Of a DNA stretch of 29,892 bases, positions 22,297-29,892 are shown in pieces. This DNA comes from Polaromonas sp. Its GTDB lineage: Bacteria; Pseudomonadota; Gammaproteobacteria; Burkholderiales; Burkholderiaceae_C. A model generated the notes under the pieces. It did no database searches. It had not been told where the DNA came from and was given only the letters and a program-made list of their open reading frames with translations. The first letter of the stretch is position 1; each line of letters begins with the position of its first letter. The DNA lies in NCBI GenBank assembly GCA_014376885.1, contig JACMQR010000145.1, forward strand, positions 1-29,892. The letters run 5' to 3'. A program made the position numbers and the translations under genes.

Positions 22297-23562
22297 TCAG
22301 GCTTTTTTGGCCGCTTCGCGGTAGACCAGCAACGGAAGCTTGTTTTCCTCAATCGTTGACTCGTCAACCACCACCTTGTCGACATTGCTGGTGGTGGGCA
22401 GGTCGAACATGGTGTCAATCAGCGACTGCTCCAGAATCGATCGCAAACCGCGGGCGCCTGTCTTGCGGGCCAGGGCCTTGCGGGCGATGGCCTTCAGGGC
22501 CGAGGGCCGGATTTCCAGCACCACGCCTTCCATGGCCAGCAGTTTGCTGAATTGCTTGACCACCGCGTTTTTGGGCTCGGTCAGAATCTGGACTAGCGCG
22601 TCTTCGCTGAGCTCGGCCAGGGTGGCGATGACCGGCATCCTGCCGACCAGTTCGGGAATCAGGCCGAACTTGATCAGGTCTTCCGGCTCGACATCCTTGA
22701 ACGCTTCAGTCAGGCTGCGGGCCTTCTTGCTTTTGACCGAAGCGCCAAAACCGATTCCCGAGGCTTCGGTGCGGTTTTCAATCACTTTTTCCAGGCCTGA
22801 AAAGGCGCCGCCGCAAATGAACAAAATATTGGTGGTGTCAACCTGCAAAAAGTCCTGGTTGGGATGTTTGCGGCCGCCCTGGGGAGGCACCGACGCCATG
22901 GTGCCCTCCATCAGCTTGAGCAAGGCCTGCTGCACGCCCTCGCCAGACACGTCGCGGGTGATCGACGGGTTGTCCGACTTGCGGGAAATTTTATCGATCT
23001 CGTCGATGTAGACAATTCCCTTTTGCGCCCGTTCAACCTCGTAATTACAACTTTGCAGCAGCTTTTGAATGATGTTTTCGACATCCTCGCCCACATAGCC
23101 GGCCTCGGTCAGGGTGGTGGCGTCGGCCATGACAAACGGTACATTGAGCGTTCGCGCCAGCGTCTGGGCCAGCAGGGTTTTGCCCGAACCGGTGGGACCG
23201 ATCAGCAAGATGTTGCTTTTGGTCAGTTCCACCTCGTCTTTTTTTGCCGATTCCTTGTGGCGCAGGCGCTTGTAGTGGTTGTACACCGCCACGGCAAGCG
23301 TGCGTTTGGCCGGCTCCTGACCGATCACATAGCCGTCCAGGGTCGCCTTGATTTCAGCGGGCGTCGGCAAATCGCTTTTCGCTTCAATGACGTCGCTGCC
23401 GGCGGGCAGTTCATCGCGAATGATCTCGTTGCACAAATCAATGCACTCGTCACAGACAAAAACGGACGGACCGGCAATCAATTTTTTGACTTCATGCTGG
23501 CTTTTGCCACAAAAAGAGCAGTACAAAGTCTTTTCGCTGGAGGAGCCTTTTTTATCGGCCAT
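22297..23562 (-). CDS. clpX: ClpXP protease ATP-binding subunit ClpX
   Basis: AAA+ unfoldase that feeds substrates to ClpP. The ATG at 23562 gives 421 residues, the usual length; the open frame extends upstream into clpP but that part is non-homologous. The N-terminal zinc domain has Cys15, Cys18, Cys37 and Cys40. Walker A is GPTGSGKT (122-129) and Walker B is IVYIDEIDK (183-191). The IGF loop (SGIGFGASV), which docks on ClpP, and the RKHPNQDF pore-region motif are present. It sits between clpP and lon, but a strong intrinsic terminator separates it from clpP, so it probably has its own promoter as well. Confidence 0.98.
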   Translation of the reverse strand: MADKKGSSSEKTLYCSFCGKSQHEVKKLIAGPSVFVCDECIDLCNEIIRDELPAGSDVIEAKSDLPTPAEIKATLDGYVIGQEPAKRTLAVAVYNHYKRLRHKESAKKDEVELTKSNILLIGPTGSGKTLLAQTLARTLNVPFVMADATTLTEAGYVGEDVENIIQKLLQSCNYEVERAQKGIVYIDEIDKISRKSDNPSITRDVSGEGVQQALLKLMEGTMASVPPQGGRKHPNQDFLQVDTTNILFICGGAFSGLEKVIENRTEASGIGFGASVKSKKARSLTEAFKDVEPEDLIKFGLIPELVGRMPVIATLAELSEDALVQILTEPKNAVVKQFSKLLAMEGVVLEIRPSALKAIARKALARKTGARGLRSILEQSLIDTMFDLPTTSNVDKVVVDESTIEENKLPLLVYREAAKKA

Positions 23563-23621
23563 TGTGGTGAGAACCTTTAACGTGACAGGGTGAACTTTGC
23601 GCTTCCCCGATGATAACCAAT

Positions 23622-23657
23622 AAAAAAACGGCGTTTCTGTAACAGAAAAACGCCGTT
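23622..23657 (-). terminator. Intrinsic terminator after clpP
   Basis: On the minus strand AACGGCGTTTTTCTGTTACAG and its complement form a long stem (about 14 pairs with one unpaired base) ending in GCCG and followed by seven T residues. It lies 34 bases after the clpP stop and about 60 bases before the clpX start. Confidence 0.85.
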
Positions 23658-23690
23658 GATGCAAAGCCTTCTCAGGCTTCACAAGGCAAA

Positions 23691-24341
23691 TTAAGGCCGT
23701 TTGGCAATCACCTGATCGACCACGCCATAGGCCTGGGCCTCGTCGGCAAACATGAAGTAATCGCGCTCGGTATCCCGCTCGATCTTCTCGACCGTCTGGC
23801 CGGTGTTGTGCGCCATGATGCGGTTGAGCTGATCGCGCGTCTTCAGGATGTCCCGGGCATGGATCTCGATGTCCGACGCCTGGCCTTGAGCGCCGCCCGA
23901 TGGCTGGTGAATCATGACCCGGGAATTGGGCAGCGAAAACCGCTTGCCCTTGGTGCCGGCGGAAAGCAAGAAGGCGCCCATGCTGGCAGCCATGCCGACG
24001 CACAGCGTTGACACATCGGGCTTGATGAACTGCATCGTGTCGTAGATTGCCATGCCGGCCGTGACCGAGCCGCCGGGCGAGTTGATGTAGAACGAGATGT
24101 CCTTGTCTGGATTTTCACTTTCCAGGAACAGCAACTGGGCTACCACCAAATTGGCCGTCTGGTCGTTGACCGGACCGACCAGGAAGATGACGCGCTCTTT
24201 GAGCAGGCGCGAATAAATGTCGTACGACCGCTCGCCGCGGCCCGATTGCTCGATAACCATGGGCACCATGCCCAGGCCCTGGATTTCCTGACTGCTGGAC
24301 TGGGCGCTGGGGTAGCCGCCGTAAATCGTGCTTCTGACCAT
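23691..24341 (-). CDS. clpP: ClpP protease proteolytic subunit
   Basis: Tetradecameric serine protease chamber partnered by ClpX/ClpA. The 216 residues carry the catalytic triad at the expected spacing: Ser120 in GMAASMGAF, His145 in MIHQPSGG and Asp194 in ERDTERDYF, matching E. coli 111/136/185. [19 protein letters not shown] is the conserved strand-turn. The N-terminal 20-25 residues are probably a cleaved propeptide; MVPMVIEQ begins the mature core. It lies 93 bases after tig and is followed by an intrinsic terminator. Confidence 0.98.
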   Translation of the reverse strand: MVRSTIYGGYPSAQSSSQEIQGLGMVPMVIEQSGRGERSYDIYSRLLKERVIFLVGPVNDQTANLVVAQLLFLESENPDKDISFYINSPGGSVTAGMAIYDTMQFIKPDVSTLCVGMAASMGAFLLSAGTKGKRFSLPNSRVMIHQPSGGAQGQASDIEIHARDILKTRDQLNRIMAHNTGQTVEKIERDTERDYFMFADEAQAYGVVDQVIAKRP

Positions 24342-24383
24342 GAGTTTTTCTCCGAGATATTTTTACCGTACCAAAACTGAATT

Positions 24384-24411
24384 GGGGCCTGTACCGCAAA
24401 GCACAAGCCCC
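24384..24411 (-). other. Hairpin between tig and clpP
   Basis: GGGGC and TGT pair with ACA and GCCCC around one mismatch and a 10-base loop. On the minus strand it is followed by AATTCAGTTTTGG, a poor U-tract, so it may attenuate or stabilise rather than terminate the tig message before clpP. Confidence 0.45.
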
Positions 24412-24434
24412 AGCATCGGCCAAGTGTCAGCGCT

Positions 24435-25745
24435 TTAGCTCTGGCCCATCAGTTCGTCAAAGGAAATAACCTTTTCGCTCACCTTGGCTTGGCCCAGGAC
24501 AAAGTCGGTGACGTTGTTTTCAATGACCACGGCTTCGACTTCGGCCATGCGGCTGTTGTCGCCCAGGTACCAGCGCACCACTTCCTGCGGCTTTTCGTAG
24601 CTGGCGGCAAGCTCTTCAATATGCGCCTTCAGCTGCTCGGGCTTGGCCTGCAGCTCGTTGGTCCGCACCAGCTCGGCCACGACCAGGCCCAGGCGCACGC
24701 GCTTTTCAGCCTGCGGGCGAAAGATATCGTCGGGAATCGGCGCCTTGTCGGCGTCCTTGATGCCGCGCTTTTTCAAATCCGCACGCGCGCCTTCCACCAG
24801 GCGCTCCAGCTCGGCCTGAACGCTGGCGTTGGGCAGGTCCAGTTCGGCATGGGCGACCAGCGCGTCCATCACCGCATTCTTGTTGCGCGCCAGCAGGCGG
24901 AACTTGACCTCGCGCTCCAGGTTCTTTTTGATGTCCGAACGCAGGCCTTCGACCGTGGCGTCGGCAATGCCCAGCGACTTGGCCAAGGCTTCGTTGACCT
25001 CGGGCAGGTGCGCCGCTTCAATTTTGCTGACGGTCACCATGAAGTCGGCCTGCTTGCCGGCCACGTCCTTGCCATGGTAATCGGCCGGGAAATTGAGCGG
25101 AAAGGTCCGGCTTTCGCCGCTTTTCATGCCGCGGACCGCATCTTCGAATTCCTTGAGCATCTGGCCGTCGCCAACGATGAACTGGAAGGCTTCGGCTTTG
25201 CCGCCGGCAAACGGCTCGCCGTCCATCTTGCCTTCGAAATCAATCGTCACCCGGTCGGTGTCCTGCGCGGGTGCCTCGGCAGCGCGCTGGGCAAAGGTGC
25301 GGCGCTGCTTGCGCAAAATGTCCAGCGTCTTGTCGATGGCGGCATCGCTGACCTCGGCGCTGACCTTTTCGACCTCGGCGCTGGCCAGGTCGGCAATCTT
25401 GACTTCGGGATAGACCTCAAAAATCGCGTCAAACGTCAGCTCGCCTTCGGGCGCGCCATCTTTTTCGCTGATGCGGGGCTGGCCGGCCACGCGCAGCTTG
25501 GCTTCGTTGGCTGCGACGGCAAAGGCTTCGCCAACCTTGTCGTTCATGACCTCGTAGTGCACCGAATAGGCATAGCGCTGGCTGACCACGCTCATCGGCA
25601 CCTTGCCGGGACGAAAACCATCCATTTTCACCGTGCGGGCGAGCTTTTTAAGACGGGTGTTGACTTCCGACTGGATGGTGTTGAGGGGCAGCGTGAGCGT
25701 TATTTTGCGCTCGAGTTTTTCAAGAGTTTCAACAGTCACTGCCAT
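24435..25745 (-). CDS. tig: Trigger factor (ribosome-bound chaperone)
   Basis: Peptidyl-prolyl isomerase and chaperone at the ribosome exit tunnel. The 436 residues match E. coli (432). The N-terminal ribosome-docking loop GFRPGKVP is at 43-50. The central FKBP-type domain (about 155-245) is visible as DRVTIDFEGKMDGEPFAGG and GQMLKEFEDAVRGMKSGE. The C-terminal arms are long helical segments rich in charge. An AGGAAACC Shine-Dalgarno-like site lies just before the ATG at 25745. Upstream is tRNA-Leu; downstream are clpP, clpX and lon, the usual chaperone-protease order. Confidence 0.97.
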   Translation of the reverse strand: MAVTVETLEKLERKITLTLPLNTIQSEVNTRLKKLARTVKMDGFRPGKVPMSVVSQRYAYSVHYEVMNDKVGEAFAVAANEAKLRVAGQPRISEKDGAPEGELTFDAIFEVYPEVKIADLASAEVEKVSAEVSDAAIDKTLDILRKQRRTFAQRAAEAPAQDTDRVTIDFEGKMDGEPFAGGKAEAFQFIVGDGQMLKEFEDAVRGMKSGESRTFPLNFPADYHGKDVAGKQADFMVTVSKIEAAHLPEVNEALAKSLGIADATVEGLRSDIKKNLEREVKFRLLARNKNAVMDALVAHAELDLPNASVQAELERLVEGARADLKKRGIKDADKAPIPDDIFRPQAEKRVRLGLVVAELVRTNELQAKPEQLKAHIEELAASYEKPQEVVRWYLGDNSRMAEVEAVVIENNVTDFVLGQAKVSEKVISFDELMGQS

Positions 25746-25848
25746 GATGGTTTCCTAAAAAATCAAAATTTATTCAAAACGTGGCTTTCGCCCCGACCGC
25801 TGCAGTCAGGCAGCCCGGCGCGCAGTTGCCGCCGTAAAAGTTCAGGAA

Positions 25849-25935
25849 TGGTGCGCGGGGCGGGACTCGAACCCGCACAGTATTGCTACCGTCAGGACCT
25901 AAACCTGGTGCGTCTACCAATTTCGCCACCCGCGC
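25849..25935 (-). tRNA. tRNA-Leu(UAG)
   Basis: 87 bases with encoded CCA (25849-25851). Acceptor GCGCGGG/CCCGCGC pairs fully, the anticodon loop TTTAGGT carries TAG between CCAGG and CCTG, the variable arm is long (GACGGTAGCAATACTGT), and the T-arm has GGGTTCGAGTCCC. It precedes tig on the same strand, a common placement. Confidence 0.97.
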
Positions 25936-25948
25936 GCCTGAAAAGACA

Positions 25949-25981
25949 GCGGGAATCTGGAAAAAGCATCCGGATTCCCGC
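25949..25981 (-). terminator. Long hairpin upstream of tRNA-Leu
   Basis: GCGGGAATCTGG / CCGGATTCCCGC, a 12-base-pair stem with one T-G wobble and a 9-base loop. On the minus strand it is followed by TGTCTTTTC, a weak U-tract. It may end the RND pump transcript; it lies 13 bases before the tRNA 5' end. Confidence 0.5.
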
Positions 25982-26005
25982 CTGAAATCGGTCAACTTTC
26001 TATTT

Positions 26006-26031
26006 TAGCCTGTATCGCAGGCTACTTTTTT
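26006..26031 (+). terminator. Hairpin with T-run on the plus strand
   Basis: TAGCCTG / CAGGCTA, a perfect 7-base-pair stem with a 5-base loop, followed by CTTTTTT on the plus strand. Both neighbouring genes are on the minus strand, so the T-run faces away from the expected transcripts; on the minus strand the stem, 31 bases after the RND stop, is followed by AAAATAG and would be a poor terminator. Confidence 0.45.
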
Positions 26032-26054
26032 GCGACTTGTCCCGCCAGGCATGT

Positions 26055-29000
26055 TCAAACGGTTGCCGGTGCGCCGCCGCCCTCTCGCCGGACGCGGAAC
26101 CAGGCGGCATACATCGCCGGCAAAGCCAGCAGGGTGAGCACCGTGGCCACCGCCAGCCCGCCCATGATGGCCACGGCCATCGGCCCCCAGAACACGCTGC
26201 GCGACAGCGGAATCATCGCCAGCACGGCAGCGGCGGCGGTCAGTACGATGGGGCGCAGGCGGCGCACGGCGGACTCGACAATCGCGTCCCAGGCCGGAAT
26301 GCCCTGGGCCCGGTCCTGCTCGATCTGGTCGATCAGGATGACCGAATTGCGCTGGATCATGCCCATCAGCGCAATCACGCCGAGCAGGGCGACGAAACCG
26401 AACGGCCGGTCCAGCAGGATCAAGGCCCCGGCCACGCCGGCAATGCCAAGCGGCCCGGTCAGAAACACCAGCATCGCCCGGCTAAAGCTGTGCAGCTGGA
26501 GCATGAGCAGCGTGAAGGTCAAAAACAGCATGACCGGGATGCCGGCGGCAATTGAAGCCGACCCCTTGGAGCTTTCCTCCACCGCGCCGGCCACTTGGAT
26601 GCGATAGCCGGTCAGGCCATTTTTTTGCCAGTTTGACTCAAGCTCCTTGAGCTGGGGCTGCAATTGACCGGTCACGGTCGCGCCCTGCAGGCCTTCGGCA
26701 ATGTCGCCCTGCACGGTGATGGCGTAGTCACGGTTTTCGCGCCACATCACGCCCGGCTCCCAGGCAAACACCGGCTTGGCCACCTGGGTCAGCGGAATCG
26801 ACTGGCCGGATGCGGTTGGCAGGTAGGCGTTGCCGATGTCGGTGATCGCGTTGCGCTCGTTGGCCGGCTGGCGCAGCACGATGTCGATCAGCTTGTCGCC
26901 TTCCCGGAACTGGCCCACCGCAGAGCCGCTGAGCAGCGTGCGCGATGCCTGCGCGATCGACTGGCTGCTCACGCCGAGCGCGCGCGCCTTGGACTGGTCG
27001 ACCTCCAGGCGAATCGTCTTGACCGATTCATTCCAGTTGTCGTTGACGCCGCGCAGGCTGGCGTTGCCGCGCATCAGCGCCTTGACCTCGTCGGCGCGCT
27101 CGCGCAGCACCAGCGGGTCGGCGCCGACGACGCGGAACTGCACCGGATAAGGCACCGGCGGCCCGTTGGGCAGCAGCTTGATGCGTCCGCGCACTTCCGG
27201 GAATTCAGTGGCCAGCAGCGCCGGCAGCTTGATGCGCAGCGCTTCGCGCACTTTCAGGTCCTTGGGCAGCACAATCAATTGCGACACGTTGGTTTGCGGA
27301 AAAACCTGGTCCATCGGCAGGTAAAACCGCGGCACGCCCGAGCCGATCCAGGTGCTGACCGATGCCACGCCGGCCTCCTGCATCAGACGCTGCTCGACGC
27401 GCCGGGCAGTCGCTTCATTGGCGGCAAACGAGGTGCCTTCAGGAAACCAGATATCGACCACGATCTCGGGCCGGCTCGAATCGGGGAAAAACTGCTGCTG
27501 TACCCGGCCCATGCCGACAATCCCCAGCGCAAAAATCAGCACCGTCGCGCCAATCGTCAGCCAGCGATGCTCCACGCACCAGCTCACGGTGCGCCGAAAG
27601 GTGTTGTAGAACGGCGTGTTGAACATTTCGTGCGGGCTGTCCTGGCCGCTGCCGACCTGCTGCGCATGCCCTGGCTGCGGCTTGAGCAGCAAAGTGCCCA
27701 GGTAGGGCACGAAGTACACCGAGACGATCCAGCTGAGCACCAGCGCGATCACCGTGACGGCGAAAATCGCATAGGTGTATTCGCCGGTCACCGATTTGGC
27801 CAGGCCGATCGGCAAAAACCCGGCGGCGGTGATCAAGGTGCCGGTGAGCATCGGCATGGCGGTGATCTCGTAGGCGAAGGTGGCGGCGCGCACCTTGTCG
27901 TAGCCCTCCTCCATCTTGCGCACCATCATCTCGACCGCAATGATGGCGTCGTCCACCAGCAGGCCAAGCGCAATGATCAGCGAGCCGAGCGAAATCTTGT
28001 GCAGGCCGATGCCCAGGTACCACATCGCCAGAAAGGTCAGGCTGAGCACCAGCGGGATGGTGATGCCCACGACCAGGCCGGGCCGCATGTCGATGTAGTA
28101 GCGCTTGTAAAGCGGCAGCCGCCCCGGCCCCGCATGCGGCCGCTGGTGCAGGCCCAGGCTGATGAAGCTGACTGCCAGCACGATCAGCACCGCCTCGATC
28201 AGCACGCCGACGAACTCGTTGACCGAGCTGGCCACCGCCCTGGGCTGGTCCTGCATCTGCACCAGCTTGACGCCGGCCGGCAGGCTGCGCGCCACGCTGG
28301 CGACGAGCTTTTCCAGCGACTTGCCCAGACCGATGATGTCGCCGCCCTTGATCATGGCCACGCCCAGCGCAATCACCTCCTTGCCCTGGTGGTGCACCTT
28401 GACGACCGGCGGGTCGGCATAGCCGCGCCGGATCTCGGCAATGTCGCCGAGCCGGATCTGGCTGCCCGAGCTGCCCCGGATCGGCATGGCGCGCAGCTGC
28501 TCTATCGCCTCGAACGGGCCGGCCACCCGCACCTGCACCACATCGAACGGCGTTTGCACACTCCCGGCCGACTCGATGGCGTTTTGCTGGCCGAGCTGCG
28601 CCAGCACCTGGCCCAGGTCCAGCCCGAGCGTGGCTAGGCGCTTTTGCGAGACCTCGATGAACACCTTTTCATCCTGCGCGCCGAACAGCTCGACCTTGCT
28701 GACATTGGGCACGCGCAGCAATTGCTGGCGCACATCGTCAGCAAGCACCTTCAACTCGGCATAGCTGAAACCATCCGATTCAAGCGCATAGATCACACCA
28801 TAGACATCGCCGAATTCGTCGTTGAAAAACGGCCCCTGCACGCCGGCCGGCAGCGTGCCGCGCATGTCGCCGATTTTCTTGCGCACCGAATACCAGACAT
28901 TGGGCACCTCGCTGGCCCGGGACGAATCCTTGATCTGGAAGATGATCTGCGACTCGCCGGGTTTGGAGTAGCTGCGGATGCGGTCGGCATAGGGCGCTTC

Positions 29001-29273
29001 CTGCAGGGCGCGCTCGAGCTTGTCGGTGACCTGCTCGGCGACCTGCTGGGCGGTGGCGCCCGGCCAGGTGGTGCGCACCACCATGGCGCGAAAGGTGAAC
29101 GGCGGGTCTTCGTCCTGCCCGAGCTGAAAGTAGGCCGAAAAACCCAGCACCATGAGCACCAGCATCAGGTAACGGGTCAGCGCCGCATGCTCCAGCGCCC
29201 AGCGCGACAGGTTAAAACGCTCCGAAGGCGCGCTGGGCGGCGCGGCGGTCTGGTCCAGTGTGGGGCGTGTCAT
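26055..29273 (-). CDS. RND efflux transporter permease (AcrB/HAE1-like)
   Basis: Inner-membrane proton-driven multidrug pump subunit of 1072 residues, with twelve predicted helices and two large periplasmic loops. Marks: QDEDPPFTFRAMVVRTTWPGATAQQVAEQV after helix 1; GLLVDDAIIAVEMM in helix 4 with the proton-relay pair Asp441/Asp442; RLRPIVLTAAAAVLAMIPL in helix 11. The AcrB Lys940 position in helix 10 is Arg975 here (GMIQRNSVILI), a pattern I recall in a subgroup of RND pumps. The loop between helices 2 and 3 (about 376-396) is unusually long and rich in Pro, Arg and Tyr. The start is seven bases after the fusion-protein stop, with GTGAGG as a possible ribosome site. The substrates are unknown. 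Confidence 0.94.
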   Translation of the reverse strand: MTRPTLDQTAAPPSAPSERFNLSRWALEHAALTRYLMLVLMVLGFSAYFQLGQDEDPPFTFRAMVVRTTWPGATAQQVAEQVTDKLERALQEAPYADRIRSYSKPGESQIIFQIKDSSRASEVPNVWYSVRKKIGDMRGTLPAGVQGPFFNDEFGDVYGVIYALESDGFSYAELKVLADDVRQQLLRVPNVSKVELFGAQDEKVFIEVSQKRLATLGLDLGQVLAQLGQQNAIESAGSVQTPFDVVQVRVAGPFEAIEQLRAMPIRGSSGSQIRLGDIAEIRRGYADPPVVKVHHQGKEVIALGVAMIKGGDIIGLGKSLEKLVASVARSLPAGVKLVQMQDQPRAVASSVNEFVGVLIEAVLIVLAVSFISLGLHQRPHAGPGRLPLYKRYYIDMRPGLVVGITIPLVLSLTFLAMWYLGIGLHKISLGSLIIALGLLVDDAIIAVEMMVRKMEEGYDKVRAATFAYEITAMPMLTGTLITAAGFLPIGLAKSVTGEYTYAIFAVTVIALVLSWIVSVYFVPYLGTLLLKPQPGHAQQVGSGQDSPHEMFNTPFYNTFRRTVSWCVEHRWLTIGATVLIFALGIVGMGRVQQQFFPDSSRPEIVVDIWFPEGTSFAANEATARRVEQRLMQEAGVASVSTWIGSGVPRFYLPMDQVFPQTNVSQLIVLPKDLKVREALRIKLPALLATEFPEVRGRIKLLPNGPPVPYPVQFRVVGADPLVLRERADEVKALMRGNASLRGVNDNWNESVKTIRLEVDQSKARALGVSSQSIAQASRTLLSGSAVGQFREGDKLIDIVLRQPANERNAITDIGNAYLPTASGQSIPLTQVAKPVFAWEPGVMWRENRDYAITVQGDIAEGLQGATVTGQLQPQLKELESNWQKNGLTGYRIQVAGAVEESSKGSASIAAGIPVMLFLTFTLLMLQLHSFSRAMLVFLTGPLGIAGVAGALILLDRPFGFVALLGVIALMGMIQRNSVILIDQIEQDRAQGIPAWDAIVESAVRRLRPIVLTAAAAVLAMIPLSRSVFWGPMAVAIMGGLAVATVLTLLALPAMYAAWFRVRREGGGAPATV

Positions 29274-29280
29274 GGCCGCC

Positions 29281-29892
29281 TCACTTCGCGCCGGACGCCG
29301 AAGCGGCAGGTGGCACCCGGGCCTGCCCTGCTACTGAATCAGGAGCTATTGGCGCTTGCCCCGCCTGCACATTAGGCATATTTGACTGATAAATGCTGAC
29401 TTTTTGGCCGGGCGACAGCACATGCACGCCGGCGCTGACCACCCGCATGCCGGGTGCCAGGCCCGAGGCCACCACCACCTCGTTGCCGTCGGCCGTGGCC
29501 ACCTCGATCACCTGCGGCCGCACCGTCATGCCGGCCTCGTCGAGCACCCACACGGTGGTGGCCTGGCCGTCCCGGCGCAGGGCGCTGGTCGGCAGCTTGA
29601 TGATCGGCAGGGCGCCGGCCGCGTCACCGTCCACCGTGACATACACCGTCGCGCCCAGCGGCGGCGCCTTGCCGGCCAGCGACACCTTGACCAGGTAGGT
29701 GCGGGTGACCGGGTCGCTGCTGGCGGCGACCTCGCGCACCGTGCCCTGCAGGTCGGCGTTGCCTGCCCAGACTCTGACGGCCACCGGCATGCCGACCTTG
29801 ATCGCGGCCACCTTGTCCTCGGGCACCGAAAACACCACATCGCGCACCCCGTCAGCGGCAATCCGCAGCACTGGCGCACCGGCCGCCACGAC
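29281..29892 (-). CDS. RND efflux membrane fusion protein, C-terminal part
   Basis: Periplasmic adaptor (HlyD/AcrA type) that links the RND permease to an outer-membrane channel. Only the last 203 residues are inside the window; the frame is open at the edge (VVAAGAPVLRIAADG...). Visible are the beta-barrel domain (VVFSVPEDKVAAIKVGMPVAVRVW, AASSDPVTRTYLVKVSL) and the membrane-proximal domain (LPTSALRRDGQATTVWVLDEAGMTVRPQVIEV, VVASGLAPGMRVVSAGVHVLSPGQKV). The last roughly 40 residues are Ala/Pro/Gln-rich and partly encoded by a repeat. It is in one operon with the permease. Confidence 0.92.
   Translation of the reverse strand, partial: VVAAGAPVLRIAADGVRDVVFSVPEDKVAAIKVGMPVAVRVWAGNADLQGTVREVAASSDPVTRTYLVKVSLAGKAPPLGATVYVTVDGDAAGALPIIKLPTSALRRDGQATTVWVLDEAGMTVRPQVIEVATADGNEVVVASGLAPGMRVVSAGVHVLSPGQKVSIYQSNMPNVQAGQAPIAPDSVAGQARVPPAASASGAK
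29342..29393. repeat. Family A repeat in the fusion-protein tail
   Basis: GAGCTATTGGCGCTTGCC...CCTGCAC...CATATTTGACTGATAAA resembles the right half of the element at 5165-5215 in order and spacing of its blocks (AGCT, GCG, GCCC, CTGCAC, TATTT, ATAAA), with about 60% identity by hand. It encodes part of the C-terminal tail of the adaptor protein on the minus strand. Confidence 0.55.

Noticed and set aside
25774..25995. Small minus-strand protein with an ARVAKLVDAPG...RVRVPPRAP sequence
   Set aside because: This is the translation of tRNA-Leu, a frequent false gene call.

Overview
This is a GC-rich, almost wholly chromosomal housekeeping stretch. Gene order, leaderless-looking starts and protein style fit a betaproteobacterium of the family Comamonadaceae; Polaromonas or Rhodoferax-like is my best guess from memory, not from a search. 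No phage, insertion sequence, CRISPR array, plasmid gene or rRNA was seen, and no obviously new multi-gene system. The unusual material lies between and at the edges of ordinary genes: short interspersed repeats, some of which appear to have become part of coding sequence, and a partly duplicated tRNA cluster.

Positions 19-5137 (+): ribH and nusB, a class I/II PLP aminotransferase, then ybgC-tolQ-tolR-tolA, the inner-membrane half of the Tol-Pal envelope system. tolB and pal do not follow; the block ends tail-to-tail with dnaE (-, 5205-8723), the replicative polymerase subunit.

Positions 8803-18537: trhO (tRNA uridine hydroxylation), egtB (ergothioneine-type sulfoxide synthase, without an egtD partner here), a convergent flavodoxin/WrbA-like gene and a pirin gene, a divergent LysR regulator with a clear palindrome between it and pirin, an FAD oxidoreductase, gluQRS (queuosine glutamylation of tRNA), an EamA transporter, trmB (m7G46 in tRNA) and an RluA-type pseudouridine synthase. 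Four of these genes modify tRNA or structured RNA.

Positions 18538-19745: a gene-poor strip holding a C-terminal remnant of a ferredoxin reductase-like gene (probably boxA) and a minus-strand tRNA cluster transcribed Gly-Cys-Gly-Cys-Leu. It looks like the classic Gly-Cys-Leu operon with the Gly-Cys part duplicated, with terminator-like hairpins inside it.

Positions 19746-25935 (-): the protein quality-control block tRNA-Leu(UAG)-tig-clpP-clpX-lon, containing a strong intrinsic terminator between clpP and clpX. Positions 26055-29892 (-): an RND efflux pump permease and the C-terminal part of its membrane fusion protein, which runs off the window edge.

Two short repeat families recur. Family A is AT-rich, with core GCTATT-N5-AATAGC. 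Family B is GC-rich, with a CCCCC/GGGGG hairpin. Family A lies at the dnaE stop, inside gluQRS and in the tail of the fusion protein gene. Family B lies directly upstream of ybgC and gluQRS and seems to supply their GTG start codons.
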